A stretch of 64,000 nt of DNA from Hyaloperonospora brassicae (GCA_947650285.1 CANTFL010001429.1:558001-622000), one strand, 5' to 3'; shown: positions 1 through 11,794, numbered from the stretch's first letter. Numbers and translations are program-made. Notes: generated by a model not told the origin, from the letters alone.

Positions 1-1325
1 GTTACTGTTACAGAGTCTACTCGTCGTGACTATCCGCGTTAAGCGGTGTGGTCGATCGACTTCTGTTGGCTCAGCACAGCTCCAGTCGTGCTCATGGGAT
101 ATATGGCGATCGATCACGAGTTGTTGTATCTTGTTGACATGTCCATATGAAACTCGTACCCAACTTGATAATCGTCTAGTTGGTCATAGACGTTGCACCC
201 CTTCGTATGTACTAAGTGGGCGGTCGTGCATTTGCCCATACTGCCTCCCTAGCATCGATCGCCTATCAACATGCACTTGTGCCAGAGCTAGTGTCTAGGC
301 TTTGAACAACTGAGCTTGTTGGGTGTCATCGTCACGCCGCTTGATGTGGGGCTGGGTACGTCGCGTTGCAGCTTTTTCGAGGCGGCTTGACAGATCTCTA
401 ATTTGCTGTAGTTCTCGCTAGATAATGAACAGCTTCTACAACACCATGCGCTACTGTAGCGAGGCTTTCGAATCTACTGAACTTATGAGACTGCATCCTG
501 CATACAGACGTGATCAACCATTACTGCTACTACGTAATTGGATGCGAGCCTGGAGCCGTGCATACCTCACAGGTGCCATGTCTAAGTAAGCTCTAGACTA
601 TGAAAGAGTGTCGTGAGCTACTACAACGTTGTATGGATCTACTTGACGCGCCATCAATTTTGTATCGTCGCAGGCGCTTAGCATATACGACCACAGAACA
701 GAACCATCCTTGCTGACATTTTCCAGCTTGACCGTTCGGTCACCCCTGTACACTCTGTGATCATGCAGACTTGGGCTTGCATAGTTTTGTCCACTATTCT
801 CGCATAGTCTGACTTGCATGTGCAAGTTGCAATATTGGTCGCGAAGCGGCGACGTCAATAACGCGTTTCGTTATGATCCTCTTCTGCTGCCAAGCGAACG
901 AATGTATTATCAATTGTCGCAGCCCATCGTTTTGGTGATCTGCAACAGTTCGGTGTCTACTTTTAGTTCGCAAGGGCCACGCAGTAGATGACGTTGTAGC
1001 CCCAAACGTCGTCACAAAGCTTCATGTGCAAATGACTCGATGGAAGATAAAGAGCATTGTAAGGTGCCATTCGGGAGTTGACTCGTCCACAATCTCAGCT
1101 TCAACCAAACCCGCCTGCACATGACGTTCAAGGCCGTCAGACTGCTGTCACCAATTGCAATGGTATCCGATCATATACCTGTTATCTCTGTCGGCACAAA
1201 CAGTGCTCTGGTCCATCTACCTACCGGATCAATAAACAACGGTACAATGAATGATAAACACAAAGATGCTCATAGTGTTCAATTGATACGAGCCAAGTAC
1301 GCTGCACGACTCCTGATCTAATTCC
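1..1325. other. unassigned flank, no gene recognised
   Basis: Only short ORFs occur here (86 codons or fewer), many opening with GTG or TTG rather than ATG, and none carries a motif I recognise. The stretch just left of 1326 is the 3' flank of the M13 peptidase gene, which reads towards it, so the transcript end and poly(A) site should lie here; I cannot point to a specific signal. A decayed transposon copy is possible but no LTR or pol motif is visible. Confidence 0.4.
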
Positions 1326-3392
1326 TTACCACACGACACACTTGTTGACTGGGTTCATTCGGGTGCCTACTGGACACTGAAACGCCTCGGCGAATGCAGC
1401 GCTGTTCATTATTACACCATTGACACGCGCCTCGCTCCCCGCGTGCACGTTCGTGAGGAATGAGTTCATAGCCGTCTTTTCGCGCACTTTGCCACACCAC
1501 GTCTGTGCGTATGACAGAAAAAAAAGCTGATCGTCGTCGGTAGTATTGTTGCCACCACTGTCGTGGTCACGACCATGTGAGGCCTCGTGGGCTTTGTAGG
1601 CATTAAAAGCCACGCGCAAGCCCCCGTTATCAGCAATGTTCTCTCCCAATGTTTTCTTGCCGTCTACTGGAACAAGCTGCACGCCGCCTTCAGCTTCGAC
1701 CGAAAATCGGCTGTACTCGTCCACTAAGCACTGCGCACGCGCTTTGAAGGCTTCATCAGTCGCATTTGTCCACCACTCGTTCCAATTCCCCTTGGCGTCG
1801 TATTTCGAGCCCGAGTCATCAAAACCGTGAGATATCTCATGACCAGCGACGACGCCCAAAGCCCCGAAGACCTGAGCTGCTCTGCCTGTAGACTCAAAGA
1901 ACGGCCGCTGCATCACACCGGCAGGAAACACAATCTGGTTGTTGTGGGGTGTGTAGTATGCATTCACCGACGCAGCACTCATTCCCCATTCCCTGCGATC
2001 GACACTTGTCTCAATATCCGACGTGAGAGCGGCATACTCAGCCGAGTGAATCAAGTTCACGTTGGCAAAATACGCTGCAGCGTCCAACTCAGCTAGACCT
2101 CTTGCTTCCTTCTCGAGCTGCGTAGCGTCAGGCTGAATGTACATGACTTCCAGTGCGTCGAGCTTTGCCAACGCACTATTTCGCGTTGCGTCGTCCAACC
2201 AGTACAGCGTCCTGATACTGTTGTTCATGGCATCCAAGACTTCATCCAGCATCGCGATAAACGCGTCACCCGTGTCGTTCATATCGTCACGATGTACTAC
2301 ATACACTGCACCAGCGTGTACCGGCAGCAATTTGACCACTGCTGCTACACATTTCGCTTCGAGAGGTAGCGGCACTTCGACTCCTAACATTGCTTGACGA
2401 TAGAACTGGAAGCGTGCATCAATGAATGGCGTACCGAGATACGGCGCCAAGCTGTCAATGTAAATGAACGCAACATACACCTTAAGTGCATCCAGCGAGA
2501 CGAGCGACAAAAATTCCTCGGCTTTTTCAAGGTAGGCAATACTCCGCAATGCTACTAGTGTATCGTTCGTCAGCGCTGGGGCATCCTCCATCACTCGCAT
2601 GCCTTCTGCGTACGCACCAAACACAAAGGGGTACTTTGCTGCTGTTTCCGCAAATGTGAACGAACAGTACTCACTCGAGTTTGTCGGGTCGAGCTGCGTG
2701 TACAATTGCAGCTCAATCAATTGTTTCTCGACATTCAGTACCACGTCTCCGTAGTTCCTGTACTCCGTCGTGTTGTCTAAGTGGAACCCCGTCAACTGGA
2801 GGATCGTGGACGCATAGTGCGACATGTTCCTCGCCACGTGCTCGAGAATTCTTGGGTTGCGATAGTACTCGTCGTCCAGCATCAAGTCGGCATGCGTAAC
2901 CCAGAGGACGTTGTGACTCGCGTTCTGGAGACTGGGACCAGGCGAAAAGTTGGTGATGAAATCGGCATTAGTGCGTGCCAGACGTCCAGCCACGTGGAAA
3001 AGCTCTCGTTTATTTGAGACGTCCAAGATGCTCTGGATTTCGTCCTGCAGTGGCTGTGCGCCAATGGCATCGCGCGCGTCGATATTCATACACGACGCGT
3101 AGAGTTTTCCAGTCAAAGACGTCGAATCTGTAGCAAGCGCTTGTTGCAGTACCGCATTAATTGCATCTTGCGCTCGAGTGAACGAGTTTTCGACCATTGG
3201 CTTGTTATGTGGCATTTCGTGCGTCGCGAGCCACGCACCGCAGGAGTAGTGGTAGAAATCGTGACACGGGTTGACAGAGGCGTTCATGAGTGACGTCACA
3301 GTTGATGGAAACGGGTCGGAGGTAGCTACGGACAACACGAACAACAGGGAAACGAATAGACACCCGACGACGCTAACACCACGTGGCTTCAT
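1326..3392 (-). CDS. secreted M13 family zinc metallopeptidase (neprilysin/ECE-like)
   Basis: A 688-residue single-exon gene starting at an ATG. Residues 1-25 form a typical signal peptide (basic start, LFVSLLFVL core), so the product is probably secreted rather than anchored as a type II membrane protein. The M13 N-terminal hallmark CHDFYHYSCGAW lies at about residues 43-54. The catalytic domain has NAYYTPHNNQIVFPAG from residue 477, the zinc motif HEISH at 518-522 and the third ligand in ENIAD at 584-588. The substrate-binding His and Arg are visible in NVHAGSEARVNG, and the protein ends in CVVW, the usual M13 C-terminus with a disulphide Cys. Length matches the family (about 650-750). No key residue is missing, so it should be active in cleaving small extracellular peptides; that role is inferred from the family. 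Several Asn-X-Ser/Thr sites fit secretion. It is the only clearly intact host gene in the window. Plus-strand ORFs over it are shadows. Confidence 0.95.
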   Translation of the reverse strand: MKPRGVSVVGCLFVSLLFVLSVATSDPFPSTVTSLMNASVNPCHDFYHYSCGAWLATHEMPHNKPMVENSFTRAQDAINAVLQQALATDSTSLTGKLYASCMNIDARDAIGAQPLQDEIQSILDVSNKRELFHVAGRLARTNADFITNFSPGPSLQNASHNVLWVTHADLMLDDEYYRNPRILEHVARNMSHYASTILQLTGFHLDNTTEYRNYGDVVLNVEKQLIELQLYTQLDPTNSSEYCSFTFAETAAKYPFVFGAYAEGMRVMEDAPALTNDTLVALRSIAYLEKAEEFLSLVSLDALKVYVAFIYIDSLAPYLGTPFIDARFQFYRQAMLGVEVPLPLEAKCVAAVVKLLPVHAGAVYVVHRDDMNDTGDAFIAMLDEVLDAMNNSIRTLYWLDDATRNSALAKLDALEVMYIQPDATQLEKEARGLAELDAAAYFANVNLIHSAEYAALTSDIETSVDRREWGMSAASVNAYYTPHNNQIVFPAGVMQRPFFESTGRAAQVFGALGVVAGHEISHGFDDSGSKYDAKGNWNEWWTNATDEAFKARAQCLVDEYSRFSVEAEGGVQLVPVDGKKTLGENIADNGGLRVAFNAYKAHEASHGRDHDSGGNNTTDDDQLFFLSYAQTWCGKVREKTAMNSFLTNVHAGSEARVNGVIMNSAAFAEAFQCPVGTRMNPVNKCVVW

Positions 3393-3424
3393 GACGACGC
3401 TATGGACAAGAGGGTCAAAGTACT

Positions 3425-3440
3425 CGAATGAAGAATGCGG
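3425..3440 (-). promoter_or_regulatory. oomycete-type initiator upstream of the M13 gene
   Basis: Read on the minus strand this is CCGCATTCTTCATTCG, which fits the core of the oomycete Inr consensus GCTCATTYYNCAWTTT (CATT-CT-T-CA-T-T). It lies 33-48 bp upstream of the ATG at 3392, a normal position for an oomycete transcription start. The first and last bases of the consensus do not match. Confidence 0.45.
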
Positions 3441-4298
3441 CGTCGGACAAAGCGTCGAGTCTGATTTGTGCGGTTAGATACGGTGCAAGGGAAGACGACG
3501 AAAGCTGGTCCGGCTTTGCACCGACATTTGGGCTTTAGTCGTGATGGGCATTGACTGTTGCCCGCGCAGGTCGGGCAACGGTTCCGCTGGAATCAGTTGT
3601 TGCAGACGGATCATTTCGATAACCAGTGGATGGCCTCTCTGGTGGTCGCATGCGGTTCGGTGGTCTTTAAAGGAATACTGCACGAGCAATCACAGGGGTG
3701 TTACGTAACCCTTTATTTGTCTTCCGCTTTATGAGCTCCACGAACGACATGGTCCCTCGCATTACCAAACGCCTTTGGCTTTTGACACAAGCACAGGTTC
3801 GTACAGCCACGATTTGACACAAGTACAGGTTTGAAGAGCAATCTTTTGACTGGCATGACAGACTGTTTCGCGACGGGACGTCACGCTTGTGCGCGACGTT
3901 TAGCGGTTCTGTTGATCGGCATCAATTTTGTCGTGAACACGGGATCTGCAGCTGTGGAATGCGTCCCACCATCAGGTCTGTTGTACCTGTCAGTCTGTGG
4001 CAAAGCGCGTGCATTGACGCACTTTGCCACGTTATCATTGTGTCACCCATGCGCTTGTGGTCGTTTTGTCTGATCCCTTCTTGTCGGGACTGCATCTGGA
4101 CGCGCTTTTTGCACCACGTTGACGACCTCGGTCATTTTCTGACGCCAAGCGTGCAACGCTGAGGGCACAAATCTCAATTGCATCAATCGCTCGTCGACAG
4201 CACACACAGAAATTAAATGAGACTGTCTGCATACCGACCCGGTGTGCAAAATTGCTGAAGCATCCTGAGCCAGTGTGGAAAACAGATCATTTCGCCTA
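3441..4298. other. non-coding region upstream of the M13 gene
   Basis: No convincing gene. A short direct repeat (TTTGACACAAGCACAGGTT at about 3780 and TTTGACACAAGTACAGGTT at about 3814) is present. The minus-strand ORF at 4043-4489 opens at TTG and half of it is the palindrome described next, so it is not treated as a gene. Confidence 0.4.
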
Positions 4299-4456
4299 CA
4301 AGAGTGTTTCGACCAAATGTTGACTATTGACGGTTCGTGGATCATCCTGCTGCTAGACATGGGTGGATGCAAAGAGATAACGTTGCATCCACCAATGTCT
4401 AGCAGCAGCATGATCCATGAGCCGTCAATAATTAAGTGCTGGTCAAAACACTCTTG
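4299..4456. repeat. long inverted repeat (74-bp arms, 10-bp loop)
   Basis: Arms 4299-4372 and 4383-4456 are reverse complements of each other with roughly ten mismatches over 74 bp; the loop is 4373-4382. Because of the symmetry both strands are open and translate to similar peptides (ECFDQ...IDGSWI...LLLD.GGC). The arms start CAAGAGTGTTT. I see no clear target-site duplication. It could be a fold-back MITE, the fused ends of a decayed DNA transposon, or a hairpin small-RNA precursor. Confidence 0.85.
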
Positions 4457-4680
4457 CCATACCGCTAATTCTTGTTTGCAACTGCACAAAGCTGTCGATT
4501 ATAAGACCTGATGGCCTTTTGCTGCCTCTTGATTTCCTGCTACTGTGCGCTCCTGTTTTGCTGGACGAATATCGTATTGACGTAGGCGATAACAAGCTAT
4601 CCCCCGTATACATTGTAAGGCCTCTCTACGAAGTCAGCTGTACATAGGTACATGAGCTCGATACCAACCTAGACACACGG

Positions 4681-5161
4681 TGTAGCGGAGATACACAGCT
4701 CCGTAAGTCAGATAAAGACTTAACGCTCAATGAGCAGCTTAAGGTTCAGAGAACCCGACTCAAAGAGTTAACAAGCTCAGAGAGCATACTGTCCCTGTTT
4801 CAGGGGACCAAACGATTCAAAGAATTAAACGCACAGAGTGCACAAGGAGTAGCTGTCTTAACAAGGCGTTGCTACCTCCTTAACGATCACAAGACGCCTC
4901 AAAGAAGCACGTGTCTATCGGATCAAAACGGGAGCTGAATTTTATTTCTTCATTTAACCTAAAAGAACACCTTAGGACAAATTAATTACCCTACTCGCGA
5001 ATGTCCCAAATAAACCTCTCAAAAGATCTCGTAATCAATGGTAGACAGACATCAGTATTGAACGATGGATACTGTGTTCGAATATCACTTTAAAGGGGAT
5101 CCCATCCCTTGTGTGTACCACACCTATTGTCGACTACCAGTCGACGTGTGACCCCGTTACA
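4681..5161 (-). repeat. 3' LTR of family A copy 1
   Basis: 481 bp, TGTAGCGGAG at the left edge and CCCCGTTACA at the right edge (sense strand: TGTAACGGGG to CTCCGCTACA). About 98% identical to the 5' LTR outside one indel of about 50 bp. Confidence 0.93.
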
Positions 5162-5270
5162 CCCTCCCCTACCAGACTGACGTCACCACAAGACGTCAAT
5201 CTAATTCTTTCCTCGCAGAGGAAGGTGTGTGTGCGCTTCAACCTGCACGGTTTGCAAAGCACGGAACACC

Positions 5271-6551
5271 ATGGTATCGCCACCCCATGAGTCCTCGACT
5301 CTATCGTCCTACCTCGGCATCGATGTGGAGGTGGATTAGGGTAGCGATACCGATATCCATGGTGAAGAGATGACAATGTCCGACTCACCAGTGCAAGAGG
5401 CAGTGCCTCATACTGCACCAAACCCATTTGTTGAGCGTGGCGAAGGCAATGCGCCATCAGCGCCGCATCAAACAACCATCGTTGGCGATGCCATCATCAC
5501 CAATCCGCTCGATGAGCAACAACAGTTGGCTAATCGACGAGAGGAGAGCGCTCAGCGCCGTATGCAGCTTGCTGCAATTCTTGAGGGTCGTCGTGGCTAT
5601 CTGTTCACCCCACTCAGTGTGGAAGAGCGTATACGCCAAACGACAGGTACCTCTTTGGCAACGTGGGCCATTGGCGCTGAGCCAACATCTTCTGATGAGG
5701 TGGTATGTCGACAGGTACTTCGCGAGAGGTACCTGAAACTTTATTTGACGACTCAGAGTCAATACAAGTTTTGACTTGACACGCAAGCACGGGGTGCACC
5801 GGTTCCACCGATGAATGGTATACACATCCTCCAATTCGCAGGCAAATCTTAGGAGGAAGAAGACAACGCTTTTGTTCGCTGGGTGCATCGGAAATGACAC
5901 CTTAGTAGCGTGTTAGCTCACAGAGCAAGTGCCGATGTGGCAGACGTTCGTCTAGAACAAAATCTTCGTTATGATTACGCCAAGCTTTAGTCCAGAGGCC
6001 AGTTGCGAACTCGCACACGGTATGCTCTGGCTGTGACGGCTGATGTGGGTGTTGGTCAAGCGGTGCCCAACTACCCGCCTGCCTCCATCAGTATTGGTGA
6101 GAAGCGCTCTCGCTCGAGGAATGGCTCTTGCCAAGATGTCTAAAAACATCCACGGCGTATGGTCAATCCTGCCGAAGGGGTATCTCAAGCTCCCACGAGT
6201 TCTCCGACTCCGGGTACCCTCGCCACTTCACCAGATACTGGTATTGACCCTGAAGACGACGTCGTTTCAGAAGTCGCTCCACATGGAACTGGCGGTTCCC
6301 TTGCTCATCGAGCAGAGTCGGAGGTGGTCGATCTACTAAAGGAGGAGCATGAGAAGGTGATTCTCGAGCTGAGTGGTCTCCGTGAGACATTGGGTAAGAC
6401 CCAGAGTGCGTTTGACGCGATTCAAGCCCGTGTTGAGGTGTTGGAGTTGGGCCAAGCCCGGATGGAGGCTCAGTTTGACCTCCTGATACGGATTCAGAAA
6501 CCGATGGCAAGGCCCTACTACCCGGCGCAAGCGCCTTCGAGTTCACATTAG
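5271..6551 (+). pseudogene. antisense ORF relic of family A copy 1
   Basis: Plus-strand ORF running against the retrotransposon sense strand. It aligns with the 52014-53314 antisense ORF of copy 2: ATG at 5271 (MVSPPHESSTLSSYL against MALPPNESQTLSSYL), the conserved IITNPLDEQQQL block, and the C-terminal coiled coil EEHEKVILELSGLRETLGKTQ at about 6343-6405. It is broken by a TAG at 5337, a TGA after 5771 and further frame changes before 6141. The C-terminal third overlaps the sense chromodomain on the other strand. No similarity to a known family is recognised. Confidence 0.75.
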
Positions 6552-7630
6552 ATGGATCCCGATACGGCTTAAGTAAGCCAACGTAGAACACTGGGTGCGT
6601 GCGCAGTTTTCGCGGAACGTTGAGCGTATACGCAAGTCCCTTCTTAGCTACGACCGTGAATGAACCGATAAAGCGCGGACGCAACTTTGTCTTGAAGACA
6701 GCAAACAATACATTTGTAGGTAGGTTTTTAGCATTGAGTAGAATTTGGTCTCCGACCTCATAACGTTCAATACAACCTCTGCCTTTACCATCAGCTTGTT
6801 CCTTCTGCTTGTCTTGGCTATCAGCCAGTGCTTCACGCACATGTCGTAAGACATTCAGTCGCGTTGCGAGAAACTCGCTTACCTGTTTGTGAACAGTAGC
6901 AGGGCTGATTTCAGCAAGATGATCGGCAACTCCTCCCTTACCAAGCCTTGAACCACGCAGTGGTAGCGTTAACGGAACTCGAGGGTGTGTGAGACTATTC
7001 ACATAAAACGGTGTGTAGCCGGTGGAGGCATGCACGGCGTTTTCAACGCAAACTCAACGACAGGGAGCATCGAACTCCAACGCTTAGGCGTTTCAGCGCA
7101 AACACGGCGCAAGATGTCACCGATGATGCGATTCACTCGCTCGGTTTGACCATCAGTCTGCGGATGATCCGCTGTGGACATGTCCAAACGTGTGCCGAGC
7201 ACCTTGAATATTGACTTCCTCAACTTCTTAGTGAAGCGAGGATCTCTATCAGAGAAAGTTGCCACAGGAAAACGGTGCTGTCGAAACACGCGACGTATGA
7301 ACAGCGTCGCTGTACCTTCACCATCAATGGTGTCTGGCACCGCCGCTAAATGATTTATCTTGCTCAAACGGTCTACAAATACTACAATACCCGTATTGCC
7401 CTACGAATCTTTCGGTAAACCTAACAAGAAGTCCATACTGATGGACTCCCAACACCCCTTAGGTACAGGCAAACTATCCAGCGGCGGCGCCGAGTGAGGT
7501 GAGCTTTTACCCGTTGACACGTACGCACGTACGCACGTATGTGCTTACCTATTTGTAAAATTTGGGCCATCAATAACATTATATAACTGAGACATAGGTC
7601 TTCTCACGACCGAGATGACCACTCGACGCA
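6163..7630 (-). pseudogene. integrase and chromodomain relic, family A copy 1
   Basis: Minus-strand fragments give, in order: part of the zinc-binding region (SGHLGREKTY at about 7590-7620), part of the DDE core with SDRDPRFTKKL and the catalytic-Glu segment HPQTDGQTERVNRIIG, then the C-terminal GPF/YVG module (IGSFTVVAKKG, PVFYVGLLKPYR). It ends in a chromodomain (FHVERLLKRRR, QYQYLVKWRGYPESENSWE) that stops at 6163. Stops and frame changes separate the pieces, so the enzyme is dead. The chromodomain would direct insertion to marked chromatin in an intact element. Confidence 0.85.
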
Positions 7631-9347
7631 GTATCATGTGCCTCATAGAGGTTCCGATACTTTAACTCCTCATCATGAGGGACAAAGATGCGAGGAGTAT
7701 CCTCCACATCATTGCTATAGCACCACAGGTCTTGATCGATGGAATATTGATGTAACCTCGAACGTAATCGTGCCGACAATTATATGTCTGAGTCCTTTAA
7801 CTCCTCGCTCCTTAGAGCACGTAGCAGAGCTACACAATGTTCATCCTTGGCATATGCCGTATGGATTAGGTCAGTGACCGACGACGACAGAGTCGTAACA
7901 TGAGCAAGCTCATAGTCAGGCCTGCGTGACAACGCATCAGCCAAATCATTCTGCTTGCCCGGCTTATACTTCACCTCGAAGTTGTACTCGGAAAGAAGGA
8001 AAGTCAACGAGCCATTCTCTGAGAGAGGTGAGGCAACTGGGTCGCAGTGCGTAGTGACGCATGATCTGTATCGATCACAAACGGCTTAGATCCAAGAAGA
8101 TGAACTCTGAATCTGACGAAAGCATACTTCATTGCAAGTAGCTCTTTGTCATACACAAGATAGTTCTAATCTGCAGCCTTCAGCTGCCGGGACCCAAACG
8201 CAATGCCGCGTTCCCGTCCATCCGAATATGTCTGTAACAGGGCGCTGCCTATGGCAAAGTTAGATGCGTCACAGACGACACTGAAAGGCCGTTTAGGATC
8301 GGGCAAAGCGAAGATTGGTGCATGAAGGAGACTCTCCTTTACTGCTTGAAAATCATCATGCTCGGTGCTAGTCCAGCCTCATTCCACATCCTTTTAAAGG
8401 AGATTGGATAATGACCGAGACATATCTGCGTAATTCGCATTGTACTTGTGCAAGTAATTGGCAAGGCCAAGCTACTTACGTAAGTCCTTTTGGTTCTTTG
8501 GAACTGGCCAATCAACTATGGCTTTTAACTTAGCGGGATCCGCTCTAAGGCCTCGCTTACCAATAAAGCAACCAAAAAATGGAATCTCATGTGCACCAAA
8601 GATGCACTTAGACGCGTTGGCGTACAAATTATTCGTGCGCGTGCACTCAAGCACCGCTCGTAAATGGTCAATGTGATTGTCCACATCTGACCGACCGTTC
8701 ATAGCACGACTATGGACAAAGATGTCATCAAATTATGTCTGTGCATAACCTCTACGAGATCTGAACAATTGTGTCACAAGACGATTGAATGAAGCCGAGG
8801 CATTTGATAACCCTTGTGGCATAGCAAGCCACTACTAGAGAATACCGCTCGGAGTGCTGACCGCTGTCAGCGGAATGTCGATTTCTCGCATGAGCAGCTG
8901 GTAATAACCATCGACTAAGTCGAGCGCACTGTACATTGTACATCCGACCATATTCTTCTGAAGAACATCCTTCCTCGAAATTGGTGTCTGAGCCGGGATG
9001 GTGGCCGCATTAAGCCTTTTGTAAGCATGAACAATGCGCCACTTCCCATTCGGCTATTTGACACAGAAGATCGGTGTGGAATGGAGAGATTTGATCTCAC
9101 GAACCATTCCTGCCGAGTGCTTTGCACGAAAAAAGTCGTCAATCACGTCACACTGTTCCTTCTGTTAAGGCCACTGCCGTGTTACGCAGTATTTAGTTTT
9201 AGGAACCAAGTCAATTCCATGACGTACACCTCTATCGGGAGATAAGACGGACGGTGGGTTCTGACACACCACATCCTGAAACTGCTTCACCAATAAGATA
9301 GAACGGATCAAGAGGATCATTAAGGATCGAAGATCTATTACGGGCAT
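7579..9347 (-). pseudogene. reverse transcriptase / RNase H relic, family A copy 1
   Basis: Minus-strand reading gives typical Gypsy RT-RNase H pieces in several frames: RSDVDNHIDHLRAVLECTRTNNLYANASKCIFG and GCFIGKRGLRADPAKLKAIVDW at about 8500-8700, and the tail YNFEVKYKPGKQNDLADALSRRP at about 7920-8000. The FDD catalytic region (about 8735) is disrupted by a point change. It aligns well with 54406-55720 in copy 2 but has many more stops. Confidence 0.85.
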
Positions 9348-9416
9348 TTAATGCCGCCTTTGTATATCAAGGACGAACTCGTCCAATAACGAGAAAACGT
9401 TCACCTCTACATCAGG

Positions 9417-10649
9417 TCAGATGACCGCTAAATCGGATAATTCTCCGGCCTGCAAGGCTTGGCTGAATTTGTCATCAAACCTATCGTCTAATTCGAAGAG
9501 AGCATCCATGGACGAAAGAGTTGCGAGACGTATGTTACCATCGACATGACCAGTTACTCCATTATCAGGTATATATAGTGTATTATTACTATAATCACTA
9601 TGTGACGTTTCTGACGTTGGGCGCTTCACAGTGGCCACCTTACGCTGGAATCGTTTCCTCACAGAAACCGTACGCCTCCTAGAGGCCGGGACAGTCGGGT
9701 CCCCGTGATTGCTTATCATCTTAGCACGCTCTATACGAGAGCTCATGTCTTGAGCGACATCTGGTGAAGTGTTCCGTAACTCGAACACTTCACCCAGTGG
9801 GTTTACACGTAACACTTCACGTAAAGCATCCATGTCTAGCCCTGAACACTCTGGCTTTTCGCCATCAATGTCCTTACCGACATTCAGTGAGATGCCACCT
9901 CGGCCGCCATCACTCGGTATAATTTCACGTGCCACCACACTCACATCAGAGGAATTACATTCTTAATGTCTCGCCTCTTGGCCAACCATGCCTGCATCAT
10001 GCAGTGACTCTGTATCACAACGAGTATCACTCAACGGAGTATAACTCCCTTCACATACGGTGAAATAGCTCCGCTCAATATTAATGTCATTGAAAATGGA
10101 GTTAATTAACTCTGACATACCAATGTCCAGCACATTGACATCTTCCTTCAATGGCTCGCGCCAATAGCGCTTTTGTTGCCTAGCAAAGGTGAGTTCATGA
10201 CTCTCCAAAACTCCACTAGGAACATTGCGCGTTGCGCCTAAGGTCTTAGACCTCCAATCGATCAATGGTTCATGGCGTTCAAGCCATGCCATGCCTAGGA
10301 TGAGATCGTATCTCGAATCCAAGTCAAGGACGAGACAGCGTTCTGTGCTATCAAAGTCCAAAAACCTCACGGTCAAATTCAACGGAACTTTAGGCACAGT
10401 AACGCGACTACCCGTCGCTAACCGAACAGTGATGGAATCACCATCGTGCGCTTTGAGCGCCTCAGCGTATTGCTGACTCCCCTCAAGGGAACGGCGTCTA
10501 GCATAGTTGCATGACGCCCCAGAATCGATTAATATCGACCAGTGCTTCTCAAAGCCTTTAGCTTTCGCCTCGGCGACTAACAAGCCAGGCTTGTATCCAC
10601 CCTCTGTGCTTGCTGGAACAGAGCTCTGTGGGGCTAATCCCTGTTTCAC
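9417..10649 (-). pseudogene. aspartic protease and linker relic, family A copy 1
   Basis: Minus strand. The piece at 9963-10649 keeps the retropepsin active site ILIDSGASCNYARRRSLEG and the downstream LDLDSRYDLILGMAWLERHEP block typical of Gypsy protease. The piece at 9417-9944 is the linker to RT. It includes a 204-bp block (9510-9713) identical to copy 2. Frames are interrupted between the two pieces. Confidence 0.85.
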
Positions 10650-11735
10650 TCTACCTCGTAGAGAAGTGACAGACCTCAGTTCAACCCCAGTCGGGAGCCC
10701 CGCACCTACTGGGTGTCGACGTTTCCCCGTGCCATACCAGGCTTCTGGTTGTGGCTGTCGTTCCGCCCATAGGAGTCAGTCGATGCTTACGTAAAGGACA
10801 AGTGGGACGCAAGTGTTTAGTGCTTCCGCACGTATAACAGCGTCTTACTTCCTGTCGTTGCCCTGCAACATGAAGCTTAGCTTCACCTTCATCTTCAGCA
10901 TGGCTAAGATCCATCGGTTCTGGCTTACAGTAAGCCGAGGTGCTCGCAGGATGGCCCTCGCAAAGCTTGGGTTGCACTCATTCCAATCGAGTCTGGACAA
11001 CTTGAAGTTGTGCCCAGAATTTTGAGCGATGCTAACGGCTTCCTCAAAAGTAGGGGGATGGACCCGAAACACCTCGGTCCTGGCAACGCCATTACGAAGA
11101 CCTTCCATGAATACAGTCACATAGACTATCTCAGGGAGAGGGTCAGACTGCATAGCAGCCATCAGAGTTCTCAACTCTTGGACATAGTCCGTTTACTCGT
11201 TCTTACCCTGACGGGTGAACAAGAAGCGTGTGAGCACGCGATAAGCCTGTTCAGGCGGCGAGAAAACTCGCAAAAGATCTAACTTGAGCGAATCCCATGT
11301 GGGAAACGCCAAGTCGACCGACGTGCCACACGTCAGAGCCCACTCTATAGCTCTTTCATCGAGCTTGAAGATCGACAGCGAGACCCACTGGTACTCAAGT
11401 GAGATAAGACCAGAGTTCATGTCCATCTCAATCTCACGGATCCAGAGGGTTAGATTTCCCCCCTCCTACCCGGAGCAATGTTAAACGTCCACCCGAAGGG
11501 GACGAGGCTTAGCCTCTTCTGGTGGCATTGCCATGATGTGTTGGCATAGCTAATGCTACTTGGTTTTGAATCCGCCCTAACAGGGCCTTTTCATACTACA
11601 TGAAGGTTTCGACTCGTGCATTGAGCACATCGGGACCTTGTGCGGCTAAAAACTCCACATTTTCTGGGCCTACGGCCTTGGTCATCTTGTGAATAGCGAT
11701 CTTTTGGGCCTCAGAGAGGGGTGTGGTTTGCCCCA
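10650..11735 (-). pseudogene. gag relic, family A copy 1
   Basis: Minus strand. Starts near 11735 (MGQTTPLSEAQKIAIHKMTK, parallel to MEQSTPLSEAQKVALDKLTA of copy 2). The capsid region carries LTCGTSVDLAFPTWDSLKLDLLRVFSPPEQAY, followed by the CCHC zinc knuckle CYTCGSTKHLRPTCPL at about 10810-10860. Stops and frameshifts split it. It packages RNA in an intact element. Confidence 0.8.
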
Positions 11736-11794
11736 TCCTCACATAAAATCAGTCGTAACGACTCTGGCGTAAATTAACTACTAGTGCTACGAAG

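Noticed and set aside
26..298. 90-codon plus ORF at the window start
   Set aside because: Opens at GTG, has no domain, and eukaryotic genes rarely start this way.
1636..3017. Plus-strand ORFs (1636-1830, 1827-2096, 2137-2397, 2681-2899, 2781-3017)
   Set aside because: They lie entirely over the M13 peptidase gene on the other strand and have no motif; shadows.
4043..4489. 148-codon minus ORF as a gene
   Set aside because: Starts at TTG and its first half is the palindromic hairpin, which is open on both strands by symmetry.
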